Source: Porogramme epimiltina
Lineage: Eukaryota; Basidiomycota; Agaricomycetes; Polyporales; Polyporaceae
Direction of reading: 5' to 3'
DNA length: 64,000 bases
NCBI GenBank assembly: GCA_900155495.1
Contig: FTLJ01000063.1
Coordinates: forward strand, 1-64,000
The translations under genes were made by a program, and so were the position numbers. Of the stretch, positions 33,635 to 44,005 are shown one piece after another. The notes below the pieces were generated by a model that worked only from the letters and a program-made list of their open reading frames with translations, made no database searches and was not told where the DNA came from. Position 1 is the first letter of the stretch. Each line of letters starts with the position of its first letter.

Positions 33635-34083
33635 ATGATGTTCTCTCGCTTCGCCGCTATCTCCATCGCCGCCCTCCCCGTTCTCGCGGCCGCTACTCCA
33701 GTGGACCTCGAGGCGCGTCAATCGTGCTCTACGGGTGCCATCCAGTGCTGTCAGCAAGTCCAGAGCGTAAGTGGCTTTCGCTATTCCTTTCTACTGATGC
33801 TCACACTGGATATGCGCTACGTAGGCCAACGACGCGGGCATCGCCGCAATCCTCGGCCTCCTGGGCATTGTCCTCGGGGATCTCAACGCCCTCGTTGGCC
33901 TCGACTGCTCGCCCATCAGCGTCATTGGTGTGGGCACTGGAAACGAGTGCAGTGCCAACGCTGTGTGCTGCGACAACAACAACGTCGTAAGTACACGCAT
34001 ATAATCATAGGCTGGCTCTCCCACTCACCGGGATCTTGTAGGGCGGCCTCATCTCCATCGGCTGCGTACCCGTCACCCTCTAG
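33635..34083 (+). CDS. Class I hydrophobin Hyd11
   Basis: Exons: 33635-33766, 33825-33986, 34042-34083; 111 residues. Signal peptide [20 protein letters not shown] and linker [10 protein letters not shown] as in Hyd9. Core: [36 protein letters not shown] and [13 protein letters not shown]. The middle exon has LGDLNAL where its neighbours have Q-D-(I/V), and Glu before Cys5 (NEC), adding two acidic or polar changes in the surface loop that is thought to govern assembly. Intron 1 is 58 nt, the shortest in the array. Confidence 0.96.
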
Positions 34084-35166
34084 GCAAGAGTATACGCTGC
34101 GCAGTGTCATATTAGGGATGGAATTGGGACGGCGAAATACGACTGTACCAATGTTGATTAATGTATATGACATCATGACGATATTGTATATGCCAAACCC
34201 ATCGCCTGCGTGCTCTCGGCGGACTCTTCTCCGCAATGGTAAGACGGATTGCGTGAGCTATGCGGGCTTGGTTGAATGGCACGTCGAATTGACTTTGAGC
34301 GGGACCAGTTGAAGTGTCAAAACCAAAGGAAGAGCGGAGCTGCCAGCCTGCCACCGCGTTAGCGCGTTCCTCTAACACAGCCACAGAACCGTGAACGGGC
34401 TATAGTGAGCGACATTGTGGGCGAGGAGAAATCCCTTCCGGGGTGGTCCGCGTGCACACGTATGTCATACGCGCTGCAAGGAGCGTAGAGCGAGACCCGC
34501 ACGGGGACTCTACACACGGTGGTCATGGGAGAGAGTCGCGTCATACGACATGTGCGGTCCATTACAAACCGTTTGTAGTCGTTTGTAACGTGTATACAAA
34601 CGGTTTGCATGTGGAGGCCATGACGTATGATAATGGACGACAATTTCCCGGAATGGGCCATACACACCGTGAGAGCGTGCGAGTTGAACGTTGATGGGAG
34701 CGCCACAAAAGGGTTCACCATGTGGTCAGTCTTCATCTCGGCTAGTAGGGGAGGGAGCCCGGAACCCACCGTCGTTGCCATGTACCCTCGTGAAATTCGC
34801 CCACCTCAACTTCAATTGACAGCTCGTAAGCGTTCCGCGCGTGCATGCGGAAGCATTCTTTGGGGAGCATCCTGTGTTGTGTCGAGGATGGTGTGTCGAG
34901 GAAACCGGTCCGTCATCCGCGCGGACTCCGGACGGCGACCAAAGAACCCTCGTTCTCTTGAATGATGAAGGTCGCGCTTGAACGGACGGCGGATGTCCCC
35001 ACGCGTTGACTGTCGGTCGAAACCAGCAGAGCGAGTCTCCCGTCCCTGGGTGCAAGTAAACTCAATGGTCGGATTACGATCCGAGACCGCGCGGACATAC
35101 CATCCAACGCACAAGTCTTGTGCTCGGCGCGCGAGGAGGTACACTCTTCCAGGTTGTCTCTGAACA
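34084..35166. other. Spacer Hyd11-Hyd12 with an inserted hairpin element
   Basis: Repeat-unit spacer, longer than its equivalents by about 165 bp because of the insertion at 34508-34675. No gene. Confidence 0.6.
34508..34675. mobile_element. MITE-like inverted-repeat insertion
   Basis: This 168-bp segment is absent from the other four tandem units. It folds on itself: CAAACCGTTTGTA (34565-34577) pairs perfectly with TACAAACGGTTTG (34595-34607). TCATACGACATG (34541-34552) pairs with CATGACGTATGA (34619-34630) with one mismatch. The ends CTCTACACACGGTG and CACACCGTGAGAG are imperfectly complementary. There is no coding capacity and no obvious target-site duplication, so the mobile-element reading is an inference. 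Confidence 0.55.
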
Positions 35167-35273
35167 TATAAAGGAGGGTCAGAACCGCAAGAGGATCCTC
35201 AGGCTTCAGGTCTACCTCGCACAGCATCACCAGCACCACTCATCTCCCCTACCTCCCTCTCAACGCATTCACG
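35167..35273 (+). promoter_or_regulatory. Hyd12 core promoter and leader
   Basis: TATAAA at 35167-35172, GGAGGGTCAG, then CAGGCTTCAGGTCTACCTC. Confidence 0.72.
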
Positions 35274-35731
35274 ATGATGTTCTCTCGCCTCACCGCTATC
35301 TCCATCGCCGCCCTCCCCATTCTCGCGGCTGCTACTCCGGTCGACCTCGAGGCGCGTCAATCGTGCTCTACAGGTGCCATCCAATGTTGCCAGCAAGTAC
35401 AGAGCGTAAGTGACTTTCGCGATCCGTTTCCGTGCTTGACACCAATGTTGATCCTCAATACGCGCTGCGTAGGCCAACGACGCCGGTGTTGCTGCCATCC
35501 TCGGCCTTTTGGGTATCGTACTCCAGGATATCAACGCCCTCGTCGGCCTCGACTGCTCCCCGATCAGCGTCATTGGCGTGGGCACCGGCAATGCGTGCAG
35601 TGCAAATGCTGTGTGCTGCGACAACAACAACGTCGTGAGTACAGGCATACGGATATAGGCTGGATCTCTCACTCACCAGGGCTTTCTAGGGCGGCCTCAT
35701 CTCGATCGGTTGCGTACCCGTATCTCTCTAA
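35274..35731 (+). CDS. Class I hydrophobin Hyd12
   Basis: Exons: 35274-35405, 35473-35634, 35690-35731; 111 residues. The signal peptide starts [10 protein letters not shown] (Leu-Thr as in Hyd14, Phe-Ala in the others), then [10 protein letters not shown]. Core: [36 protein letters not shown] and [13 protein letters not shown]. The donor of intron 2 is GTGAGT instead of the GTAAGT of its neighbours. Its upstream unit contains the MITE-like insertion about 600-770 bp before the ATG, which could alter expression relative to the sister genes (untested). Confidence 0.96.
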
Positions 35732-36621
35732 GCACAGCGATGTAGCGCATATAGCATATACGCTGCGCAGTGTTGTATTAAGGAAGGACTTGTCGTGACG
35801 AGATCGATACGACTGTACCAATGTTAATTAATGTATATGACGTTATGACGACATCGTATATGCCAAACACATCGTCTGCGTGGATGTCTCCGCAACAGAA
35901 TCAAGGCTTATGTGGGATACGTGGACTTGGTTGAATTGCACGTCGAATAGACTGTGGACGGGCCCGGTCTAAGTGTTGAAAAAAGGAAGCGCGCCCAGCC
36001 ACCGCGCTGGTACCCTCCTCTAGCACAGCCACAGAACTGTGAGCGAGCGACGCCGCAGGCGGGGCGGGGAGAAAAACCTTTTAAGGCAGTCCGCATGCGC
36101 ACGTATGACATACGCGCTGTGACGAGGGCGGAGCGAGACCCTGCGCGGGAACACTATAACGTGCGAGCGGATGGGAGCGCGACCGAAGAGTTTGCCATGC
36201 GGTGTTAGTATTCATCTCGGCTAGCGTAGGGAGCCGGGAGCGCACCGCCATTGCACCCTTGTGAAATCTCCCCCGAAACTCCAATTGACAGGTCGTAGGC
36301 GTTTTGTGCGGACGTATGCGAGCGTTCTCTGGGCAGCATCCTGTGTTGTGTCGAGGAACCCGGTCCGTCTTCCACGCGGACTCCGGACGGCGACCAAAGA
36401 ACCCTCGTTCTCTTGAATGATGAAGGCAGCGCTTGAACGGGTGACGGTGGTCCCCGCGCGTTCAACGTCGCTTGAAATTGGCGGAGCGAGCCTCCCGTCC
36501 CTGACTCCAAAGAGACTTAATGATCGGAACGCGATCCGAGACCGCGCGGAGACACCATCCAGCTCACACGTCTTGTGTTCGGCACGCGAGGAGACGCGCT
36601 CCCCCAGGTCGTGTCTGAACG
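35732..36621. other. Spacer Hyd12-Hyd13 within the tandem array
   Basis: Repeat-unit spacer, no gene. The palindromic upstream element (CGTATGACATACG) is at 36102-36114 and the 3' element at about 35837. Confidence 0.6.
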
Positions 36622-36738
36622 TATAAAAAGGTGGTCAGAAACGCAAGACGGTCCTCAGGCTTCAGGTCTACCTCGCTCAGCAGCACCAGCAGCACTCAGC
36701 TCTCTCCCTCCCACCCCACCCCTCTCAACACTACCACG
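36622..36738 (+). promoter_or_regulatory. Hyd13 core promoter and leader
   Basis: TATAAA at 36622-36627, AAGGTGGTCAG, then CAGGCTTCAGGTCTACCTC. Confidence 0.72.
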
Positions 36739-37189
36739 ATGATGTTCTCTCGCTTCGCCGCTCTCTCCATCGCCGCCCTCCCCGTTCTCGCTGCTGCTAC
36801 TCCGGTCGACCTCGAGGCGCGTCAATCGTGCTCTACGGGTGCCATCCAGTGCTGCCAGCAGGTCCAGAGCGTAAGCGGTTTTCGCCATTCCTTCCCGTGC
36901 TTGACTCCGGTGTTGATACTCGATATGTAGGCCAACTCCGCAGGCGTCGCCGCCATCCTCGGCCTCTTGGGCATTGTCCTCCAGGACATCAACGCCCTCG
37001 TTGGCCTTGACTGCTCCCCCATCAGCGTCATCGGTGTGGGCACTGGCAACGCGTGCAGCGCCAACGCTGTGTGCTGTGACAACAACAACGTCGTAAGTAC
37101 ACGCATATAGTCATAGGCTAGCTCTCTCATTCACCGCGATCTTGTAGGGCGGCCTCATCTCCATCGGATGCGTACCCGTCACCCTCTAA
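36739..37189 (+). CDS. Class I hydrophobin Hyd13
   Basis: Exons: 36739-36870, 36931-37092, 37148-37189; 111 residues. [20 protein letters not shown], then [10 protein letters not shown]. Core: [36 protein letters not shown] and [13 protein letters not shown]. Exon 2 begins [20 protein letters not shown], differing from Hyd12 at only a few positions. The acceptor of intron 1 is in a shortened 60-nt intron ending GATATGTAG. Last gene of the five tandem units: its 3' flank still carries the array's 3' element (37285-37310), and the repeat homology fades after about 37490. Confidence 0.96.
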
Positions 37190-38772
37190 ACACCGCAACA
37201 CAGCAAATACACGCTGCGCAGTGTCATTAGGGATGGACTTCTTGTAGCGAGGTCAATACGACGTACCAATGTTGGTTAATGTGTATGACATTATGACAAT
37301 ATTGTATATGCCAAACCCATCGCCTGCGTGCTCTCGGCGGACGCTTCTCCGCAATGGTAAGACCAATTGCGTGAGCTATGTGGACTCGGTTGAATGGCAC
37401 GTCGAATTGACTTTGAACGGGACCAGTTGAAGTGTCAAAAACCAAAGGAAGGGCGGAGCTGCCACCGCGCTGATGCCGCCCTCCTACGGCACAGCCACGA
37501 CCCGCGGAATGGTGTGCAAAGTCAGCGAAACCGGCGCGAGCGCCGGCTTGGACATTGAGCTTGAACCTTGCTAACAGTGACTGCCGGTTCGCGATAAGCC
37601 ATGACGGGCGATCCAAAACCTGGAATAGGCAGAGGCCAACCTTGAGCTTGTGCGCGTGCGCCGTTCGGTTCGCGAGCCTCGTGTTGGCCGGTACATGCTG
37701 TACACGTCAGTCAGACCCTCTACAGCGTGGGCCGCGGCCGGGCACCGTTCGCAACTGAGCGAATACGTCGACCGCCCTTCCGTTCTCGCTTTGCCAGTGA
37801 GCGCCGCGTGCCGCACCCCAGAAATTGTCGTCACCTGACCTGGAGCCCGAGCTCACCGCGGAGACCGAGCGGGGTCATAGCGGCCCTAGGGAGGCCAGGG
37901 AAAGAGATGATGTAGACGACAACGCGCCATGGCAGCTGAGCTTCGAGTTGGCCGGTATTATCGATGATGTCGAATATGACGTTGAGCGAGAAAAAGTGGT
38001 CCGGTGAGACGATTTACCCTTGGAGGTGAGAGAGGCCTGGTGGTAGCAAGACGGTGCATTCCGTATGTGGTAGCGTGGGTGGCCGCACTCGCCATATGCG
38101 TCGCGACCCAGGCAGAGCGACGGGACGCGGCGCCCGGGATCGCGCGCGAACGCAGAAGGACGGAAGGTGAGGATACGCTCGCCATGTGGTGGTGGGTCTT
38201 CGGGTTACTTGGTAGGAGCGCGCCTCCCGACTTCGGTTCCTCGTGAACCGGGGTGCGTTGCCATCCCGTCGGAGGCGGATTGAGGAGAACTTGTGCAACG
38301 GCTCGGACCGTTGAGTGAAGGACTTCCGACCTCCGTCCGCAACGTCTAGAGCCCCCCGTGGATAACGTACTCGGGGTGCACGTCGTGTCTGAGGATTTGA
38401 TTTTGAGCCGCGCGGTGCGCACAATGTGAGTAAATGCCAATGTATTGGGATGCACGTCGATTTGTAGACACTTTCGTCCGGATGGCGCACGAGTAGATAT
38501 CGACCGTATGGCGGCTTGTCTGCTTGTAGACGTCCGGGGACACCAGTGCCAAGCCCGCATTTGTCAAAGTCGATGTCCGTGTTCGCGTGGCAGCGGTCGC
38601 CGCGCCATGCTCGTCATCGCGAGTGCCCGCCAAATATGGTCGCGCGGGCAACCTGCCCCTGGCCGCCCGATGTCCGAGCCGCCATCCCCATCCGCACGGG
38701 CATCCCGCTCAGTGTGCACGTCTCGCGCACACGCACTCGGCGAGCAAGAGCATCATAGGTAGTCTCTGGGGG
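37190..38772. other. Region between Hyd13 and Hyd14
   Basis: The first 300 bp are repeat-unit 3' flank; the rest is unique. A 60-codon open frame at 37825-38007 looks hydrophilic and protein-like but has no recognisable family or splice partners. No gene called. Confidence 0.4.
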
Positions 38773-38892
38773 TATAAAAGAGGTGTCAGTGTCGAGCTAG
38801 AGTCCCCAGGCTTCAGGTCTAACTCACCAGCAGCCCTCCTCGGCCCAGCAGCAGCACTCAGCTCTTCAGCCCCCTTTCAGCACACGATCAAG
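38773..38892 (+). promoter_or_regulatory. Hyd14 core promoter and leader
   Basis: TATAAA at 38773-38778, AGAGGTGTCAG, then CCAGGCTTCAGGTCTAACTC. The leader element persists although the rest of the upstream DNA is unlike the tandem units. Confidence 0.72.
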
Positions 38893-39348
38893 ATGATGTT
38901 CTCTCGTCTCACCGCCGTCTCCCTCGTCGCCCTCCCTCTTTTCGCGGCCGCCTCCCCCACCCCTCTTCTCGAGGAACGTCAAATGTGCGCTACGGGTAAC
39001 ATCCAGTGCTGCCAGCAGGTCGAGACTGTTAGTACCAATCCTCGTTGTACGACGCGAAGAGACGCTCACGAGACGCTTTCTTGATTAGGCCAACTCTGCT
39101 GGTGTCGGCATCATCCTGGGCCTCCTCGGCATCCTCCTCCAGGACCTGAACATCCTCGTCGGCCTCAACTGCAGCCCCATCACCGTCATCGGTGTCGGCA
39201 CTGGCAACCAGTGCACTGCCAACGCCGTCTGCTGCAACAACAACAACACCGTAAGTTTCCTCAGTCCTGAAGGCCGGATCGAGCGCCATATTAATGATCT
39301 CTTTAGGGCGGCCTCATCTCCATCGGTTGCGTCCCCGTCACCCTCTAA
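38893..39348 (+). CDS. Class I hydrophobin Hyd14
   Basis: Exons: 38893-39027, 39089-39250, 39307-39348; 112 residues. [20 protein letters not shown] signal peptide, then a changed linker [11 protein letters not shown]. Core: [37 protein letters not shown] and [18 protein letters not shown] in place of CSTGA, NQC, and four consecutive Asn ending in Thr set it apart from Hyd8-Hyd13. The donor of intron 1 is the weaker GTTAGT. It shares the leader element and the MMFSR start with the array, so it is an older member just outside the tandem repeats. Confidence 0.95.
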
Positions 39349-41218
39349 GCTCGCCAATACCCCGCACATACAGCGCGCAGTTAGAGGTCGTGTACGGGCT
39401 CTTGGGTATCCTCTTTCGGACGTTCGTAGCACGACATAGCTACTGCCACTCCTTTGTATAACAGTGTCATATAAGCCTTTTCCCGGGATAGCCCTTCGTG
39501 TGCGCGCTCCAGTTGAACGATCATCACCGCGAGCAGTAGCTGGTGCGCTAACGCCAGCTCCTGCGCGCGAGCGCGGCACCGAGACATGGCGGCAGCGGTG
39601 CGCCACCTTGCGGGAACCGGCGGGAAGTGGGGCGGGGACGAGGGGCACTCAACCCGAGCACCGCAAGACCCTGTACGAGGACAGCCACACGCACAGCGGG
39701 AGCAGTGGCAAGGCATGGCCTGAGCCCAACAGGCGGCGGGGGCAGATCTTCGCCTTTGGCACAGAACGAGGCCTCTGGCGAGCTGTTCGCGATGCCCGCC
39801 CTAGTGCGATCCCGACATCTTCACCTGCCGCCTGGCCGAGCCCGCACCCAGAACGGCATTCCGTCGCGAGTGCGGGCGCGGGCACGGGCGGCTTGAGGGA
39901 AGCTAGCCGCCAGATGCCTGTCGCCTGCCGACGAGGAAGGCCGGCGACATTAGGCCGCGCGAAGCCGTAGGAAGAGAGGCGGGTGGACGGGCGGGGCGAG
40001 AGCGCACGACGGAAGAGCTAGCGCGGCGCGTGCCGACGGAATCTCGACGAGGCCGGGAGGCGCGGCGCCTGGCGGAAGAAGGCGAGAGGGTGACAGCCTG
40101 GCCCGGGCGAGGAAGATCGCGCGGTCGTGCGGTTCTTTCAGGTCCCCGCGGACGGGCGCGGAGGGCGGGTGCACTTGGTCGACTCGGAAGCCGTCCGCAC
40201 GGTTCGTATGAGATCCCGATCCGGACGTGGGCACGGGCTCTGTCGCCCCGGGGGACGAATCCGGAGCTCCATTTTGGGGCGTCACATCGGTGTAGGAGCT
40301 GGCGGCGGGGATAGACTGTATATGACAGGGCTTACCCAGGCAGGCCGCTCGACGCACTTCTCTGCTGGCCACTCTACTTGCACTTGGGATGTCGAAGGTT
40401 AATTTCCGACCGATGCGCAGGTTATCGCCGGTCGGCGGGGGTGAATCTCTTTGGGACTATTTGGGGTGAGATGCAGAGGCGACGAAGGCGGTGTGCATGG
40501 ATGTCTGGGCGAGAGGTGGCCGGACCCCGACGGATCCAAGCACGAGCACGAACATAGCTGCAGTCTGAGGGTGGACAAGGAAAAGCGACGGCGCCTCTGA
40601 CGACGGGTCGAGCGCCGCGAATCACGCGCTCACGTGATTGTGACGCGTCCTCTGCTGGCGCTTCTTCGCGCACCAGCAACGGATCTGAAGAGCGTTTTCG
40701 GTTTGGGGTCGTTCACTCCGCTCAGCTATGCTGAAGTTGTTTCTGACCCAGGAACTTAGGTTCGCCGAGTTTACCCACAAACCGGAACCATTGACTTCAA
40801 GATGCATGGCGATCGGCTACCTCGATCCACGCATTACCGGTGCGAATCTCCTCCGGTATGTGATCATGGTACAGCAGCCTCATTTTGACTATGTTTCCCT
40901 AGCACCGACTTGCATACCTGCCTCATTCAGTAGATTTTTCAAGCAATAAAACTATTTATCTCTCCATTCGACTTCTCAATCCCAATTGTTTGGTGATCTG
41001 GGCTCCATGGACAACCTATAGTCTCCAACCCGATCGTCATGACCCTTCACCGTCAAAGTCGTCACCCCGGGGCTTCCTTTTGGCATCGCAGAACGTCGAG
41101 CTTCGATAGGCGGCGTCAGTGACGGACTTATAAAATGTGGCATTCTTCGTGGTACGTCCTCATCCCCCTTTTCACCCCCATCCGTATTCCCCTTGCGAAC
41201 CCCCTTTCGACCATTGCC
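39349..41218. other. Gene-free region between Hyd14 and the PriA-like gene
   Basis: No gene recognised. 39440-40400 is GC-rich with overlapping low-information open frames. 40700-41100 is more AT-rich and forms the promoter side of the next gene. Confidence 0.4.
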
Positions 41219-42458
41219 ATGCGTTTCATTCCAATCGTTTCTCTTTCTCTAGCACTGGCACACACGGCCTCTTTGCAGGCTCTCGCCCGGTCTATCACTG
41301 TTCCCAAGAACCCCGCTATCGACTCTCGCCAATTACTAAGTGCCTCTCGAAGCTACTCCGGCACCGACACCTGTCTTTATGCGAACTACACTAGCTTGAC
41401 GGGGCTTGACCTTCCTGATACGCTACTCGACGACGCTTCCTCGTCCGCGAACCTTGACCTTGATTCCTGCGTATGCCTAAACCAAGTGCCCAGGCTTCTT
41501 CGAAGCGAATCCCGCCTCGCCTTCCTCGTCAACGCGCTTGGCTATGACGCGGCGGAAGACAAGCTGGAGTCTTTCGTGAGTGTTCCACGTGCCCGGTCTT
41601 GTGCCTATTCGCAATCTCACTGGATACATACGCCATAGATCAACAGTTCTCTTCTCGCCAAGACGTGCACCTACCCCCTTCACTCTCGGCCGGCGTGCTC
41701 TAAAGATGACCTGTGCGGCTTCGCATGCGACGCTCCTTTTGTAGCCAACGGAGATTCCTGCGTCTGTCAAGAACCAGGCGCGTGCGGGCCCGGCGTCCCG
41801 GCCGCTCGCAACGCTCCCGCAAAAGAACGTCGTCGCTCGAAGCGTGACAAGATTTCGAGGACCGCGGCCGCGCAAGGAACCTGTCGGTCCCACGAGACGG
41901 TACGCATACATGTCGTTCTGGACGTCGGGCCGTGCGCTTAGATTGAGTTAGGTGTGCGCCGTCGGTGCCTCGGACGACTTCCGATGCGTGGACACCCAGA
42001 CGAGCCTGGACAGCTGTACGTGTCGCGCGTTCTTGCCGCAATCTCCGTCACGCTCGCGCTCATGGGTGCGCGCTACTATTCTAGGTGGGGGCTGCACGTC
42101 CCGTGAATCTCTCAGGCACGATGCGGGCGACCGCGGTGCCGTGGGGGTCGATTGTACGGCCATCCCACATGTCGACAGGGTCTCCTGCGCGTCCGGAAAA
42201 TGCGCGGTCAAGACTTGCATCGCGGGATGGGTTCCTGACGCCAAGGGCTCAGCGTGCGTGGCGGCACAGCTGGTCGACGATCAGTCCGCGTCGCCCCCGC
42301 GTCAGGGGGTCCGGGATCTATCGCTGGCGCTCCCGGCGAATACCACGGTCGCTGGTGGCGGTCTCTCCCCGGTCACCATACCTCTCCCCAATGGCGACAA
42401 TGAGCACGCGATTCCGGAGCCGAAGGCCGACTATTTGTGGCGTATCCCCGACTACTAG
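41219..42458 (+). CDS. priA: PriA-like cysteine-rich secreted protein
   Basis: Exons: 41219-41575, 41639-41899, 41952-42015, 42085-42458; 351 residues. The ATG at 41219 starts a signal peptide (MRFIPIVSLSLALAHTASLQ); an in-frame ATG at 41135 lies in the leader. Cys-rich motifs typical of basidiomycete PriA proteins are visible: DSCVCLNQVP (~residues 88-97), CTYPLHSRPACSKDDLCGFAC (~127-147, given here as adjoining motifs), NGDSCVCQ, and near the end GKCAVKTCIAGWVPDAKGSAC. PriA was described as a transcript of Lentinula edodes primordia; its biochemical role is unknown. The protein has a basic linker (KERRRSKRDK) that may be processed. The C-terminus after ~residue 290 is Cys-free. An overlapping frame continues to 42591, so the last exon boundary is less certain. 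Confidence 0.75.
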
Positions 42459-43432
42459 GTGCACTGCGTATGGCGCACCTGATGTGCCCGCCCAGGAAGA
42501 AGACTCGACCGCCAGCGCCCCCACTACAACGAAAACGCTCGCGATCGCATGTGTTCTTGTCCTTGCGCCCCGCGTGCAGTTGGGCGGGTAGGGTTGTGTT
42601 TGTTGGGGTGCTCAAACGCCCGTAATTTTGTCAGTTCTGTTGTATCGCTATCACCGCTCCTTGGTCTTTCTGTTTTCACTCGTATTTCGACTGTATTCGT
42701 GGTTACCCCATGTACTTCTAGCGATACCCGCAAGCGATCATACATACCATCTTTGAACGTGCCCGGGTGCAGTGAGGAGTAGAGCTCCACAGCGCTCTCA
42801 CGACCATTTCTCTCGATCGTGGGAGTCTGGAGACGCTGTCCAAACAAACATCCGCTGATATAACGTGAGATGCCCTGGACCTGTTGAAAGGAATACACTT
42901 TCAGCAGCAGTAGCCAAACGACGTAGACGACGGCGTGAACGAACCATATATTCGCAAGTTGTTACTTCCACGTCGTCATTAGGCCCAAGACTGTGCGTGA
43001 CGCTTACACCCATACGATTAGGACACGTTCCATTACCAAGCGCGCCGCGAAAAGCCTGAATAACAATTGCATAGCTTCATCGCCCACTTCACGGTAATAA
43101 TCCGTCATTGCTTCGACATATTGCCGCAAAAGCACTCGCAGGCGAAGTGATCGACACCCTAAGCGCGCGGCACCCCGCCGCCGACGTGCAAGCGCGTCTT
43201 TCGTCTTACCAGTCGAATCATTGCTCTCCCTCTTCACTTAGTCTCATCCGTCAACATTAACGACACCCTCGACGCCATACCGGGCATCCCAAGCAAGGTG
43301 TGGGCTCGATATCTTCGACTTCATGCAACACACAGAAGAGACACCACAAGCAATTATGATTATTCGGTATTAGGCTACCCTCACAGCTACATGACGGAAC
43401 TCCTTCCTCCTTTCGAGGGCAGGTGTGGCAGC
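42459..43432. other. Convergent region between the PriA-like gene and Hyd15
   Basis: 3' flanks of two convergent genes. No gene or repeat recognised. Confidence 0.4.
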
Positions 43433-43869
43433 TTAGCTGAGGAAGATGGGCGCGCAGCCGATGGAGACGAGGCCGCCCTGTCACGGATAATGTAAGCGCA
43501 TCTTTCCATTGCTGGACTGTTCACGACTACTTACGACGTTGTTGTTCTGGCAGCACACGGTGTTCGAGCTGCAGGCGTTGCCGCTGCCGACGCCGATGGC
43601 GGAGATGGGCGAGCACTGGAGACCGACCTGGCCGGTGATGCTGCTCGCGTCGACACCGATCAAGCCAAGGAGAGCCGAGACCGCAGACTCGCTCGACTAT
43701 ACGTCGGAGGCATGTTAGCGGGCTCCAAACACGAGCGGGATACACATACCTCATGGGTAGAGTTGCAGCACTGGACTTCACCAGTGTTGCAGCTCTGGCG
43801 GCGGACTGGAGTCGCAGCCGCAGAGAGGGCGAGGGTAAGGAGAGAGAAAGCAGCGACGCGGGAGAACAT
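43433..43869 (-). CDS. Class I hydrophobin Hyd15
   Basis: Exons: 43869-43750, 43696-43535, 43477-43433; 108 residues. Signal peptide [19 protein letters not shown], then the very short TPVRRQS linker. Core: [36 protein letters not shown] and [14 protein letters not shown]. Exon 3 has one codon more than usual, ending in an additional Ser. The segment [19 protein letters not shown] is nearly that of Hyd18, 7.5 kb away on the other strand, and places both in a separate subgroup with Hyd16. CNTGEV carries an acidic residue not seen in the other members. Confidence 0.95.
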
Positions 43870-44005
43870 GGTGAGTGAGTGTGAGGGTTGGGGAGTGCAA
43901 AGAGCGACTGGGGTGGTTTGCTTGGAGCGGAGAAGAGACGAGAGAATGCGAACTGGGATGGACGCGATGGAGAGCTAGGAGGTGCGCGGCGGGGTGGTAT
44001 TTATG
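43870..44005 (-). promoter_or_regulatory. Hyd15 core promoter and leader
   Basis: CATAAATA (minus strand) at 44005-43998, a weaker TATA variant than in the other hydrophobin genes. Confidence 0.5.

Larger units (their letters stand above)
29970..37490 (+). repeat. Tandem array of five ~1.5-kb units, each with a hydrophobin gene
   Basis: The ATGs of Hyd9-Hyd13 lie at 30668, 32153, 33635, 35274 and 36739, spacings of 1485, 1482, 1639 and 1465 bp. The units also match outside the genes: a cgtatgacatacg-like element about 640 bp before each ATG, a CATCTCGGCTAG box, CACGTCTTGTG, the TATA/leader module, and a 3' element containing TATTGTATATG. Unit edges are approximate. The fourth unit is longer because of a 168-bp insertion. 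The whole is a recent local amplification. Confidence 0.85.

Noticed and set aside
37825..38007. 60-codon hydrophilic frame between Hyd13 and Hyd14
   Set aside because: Looks protein-like, but is too short, lacks flanking exons and could be a chance frame.
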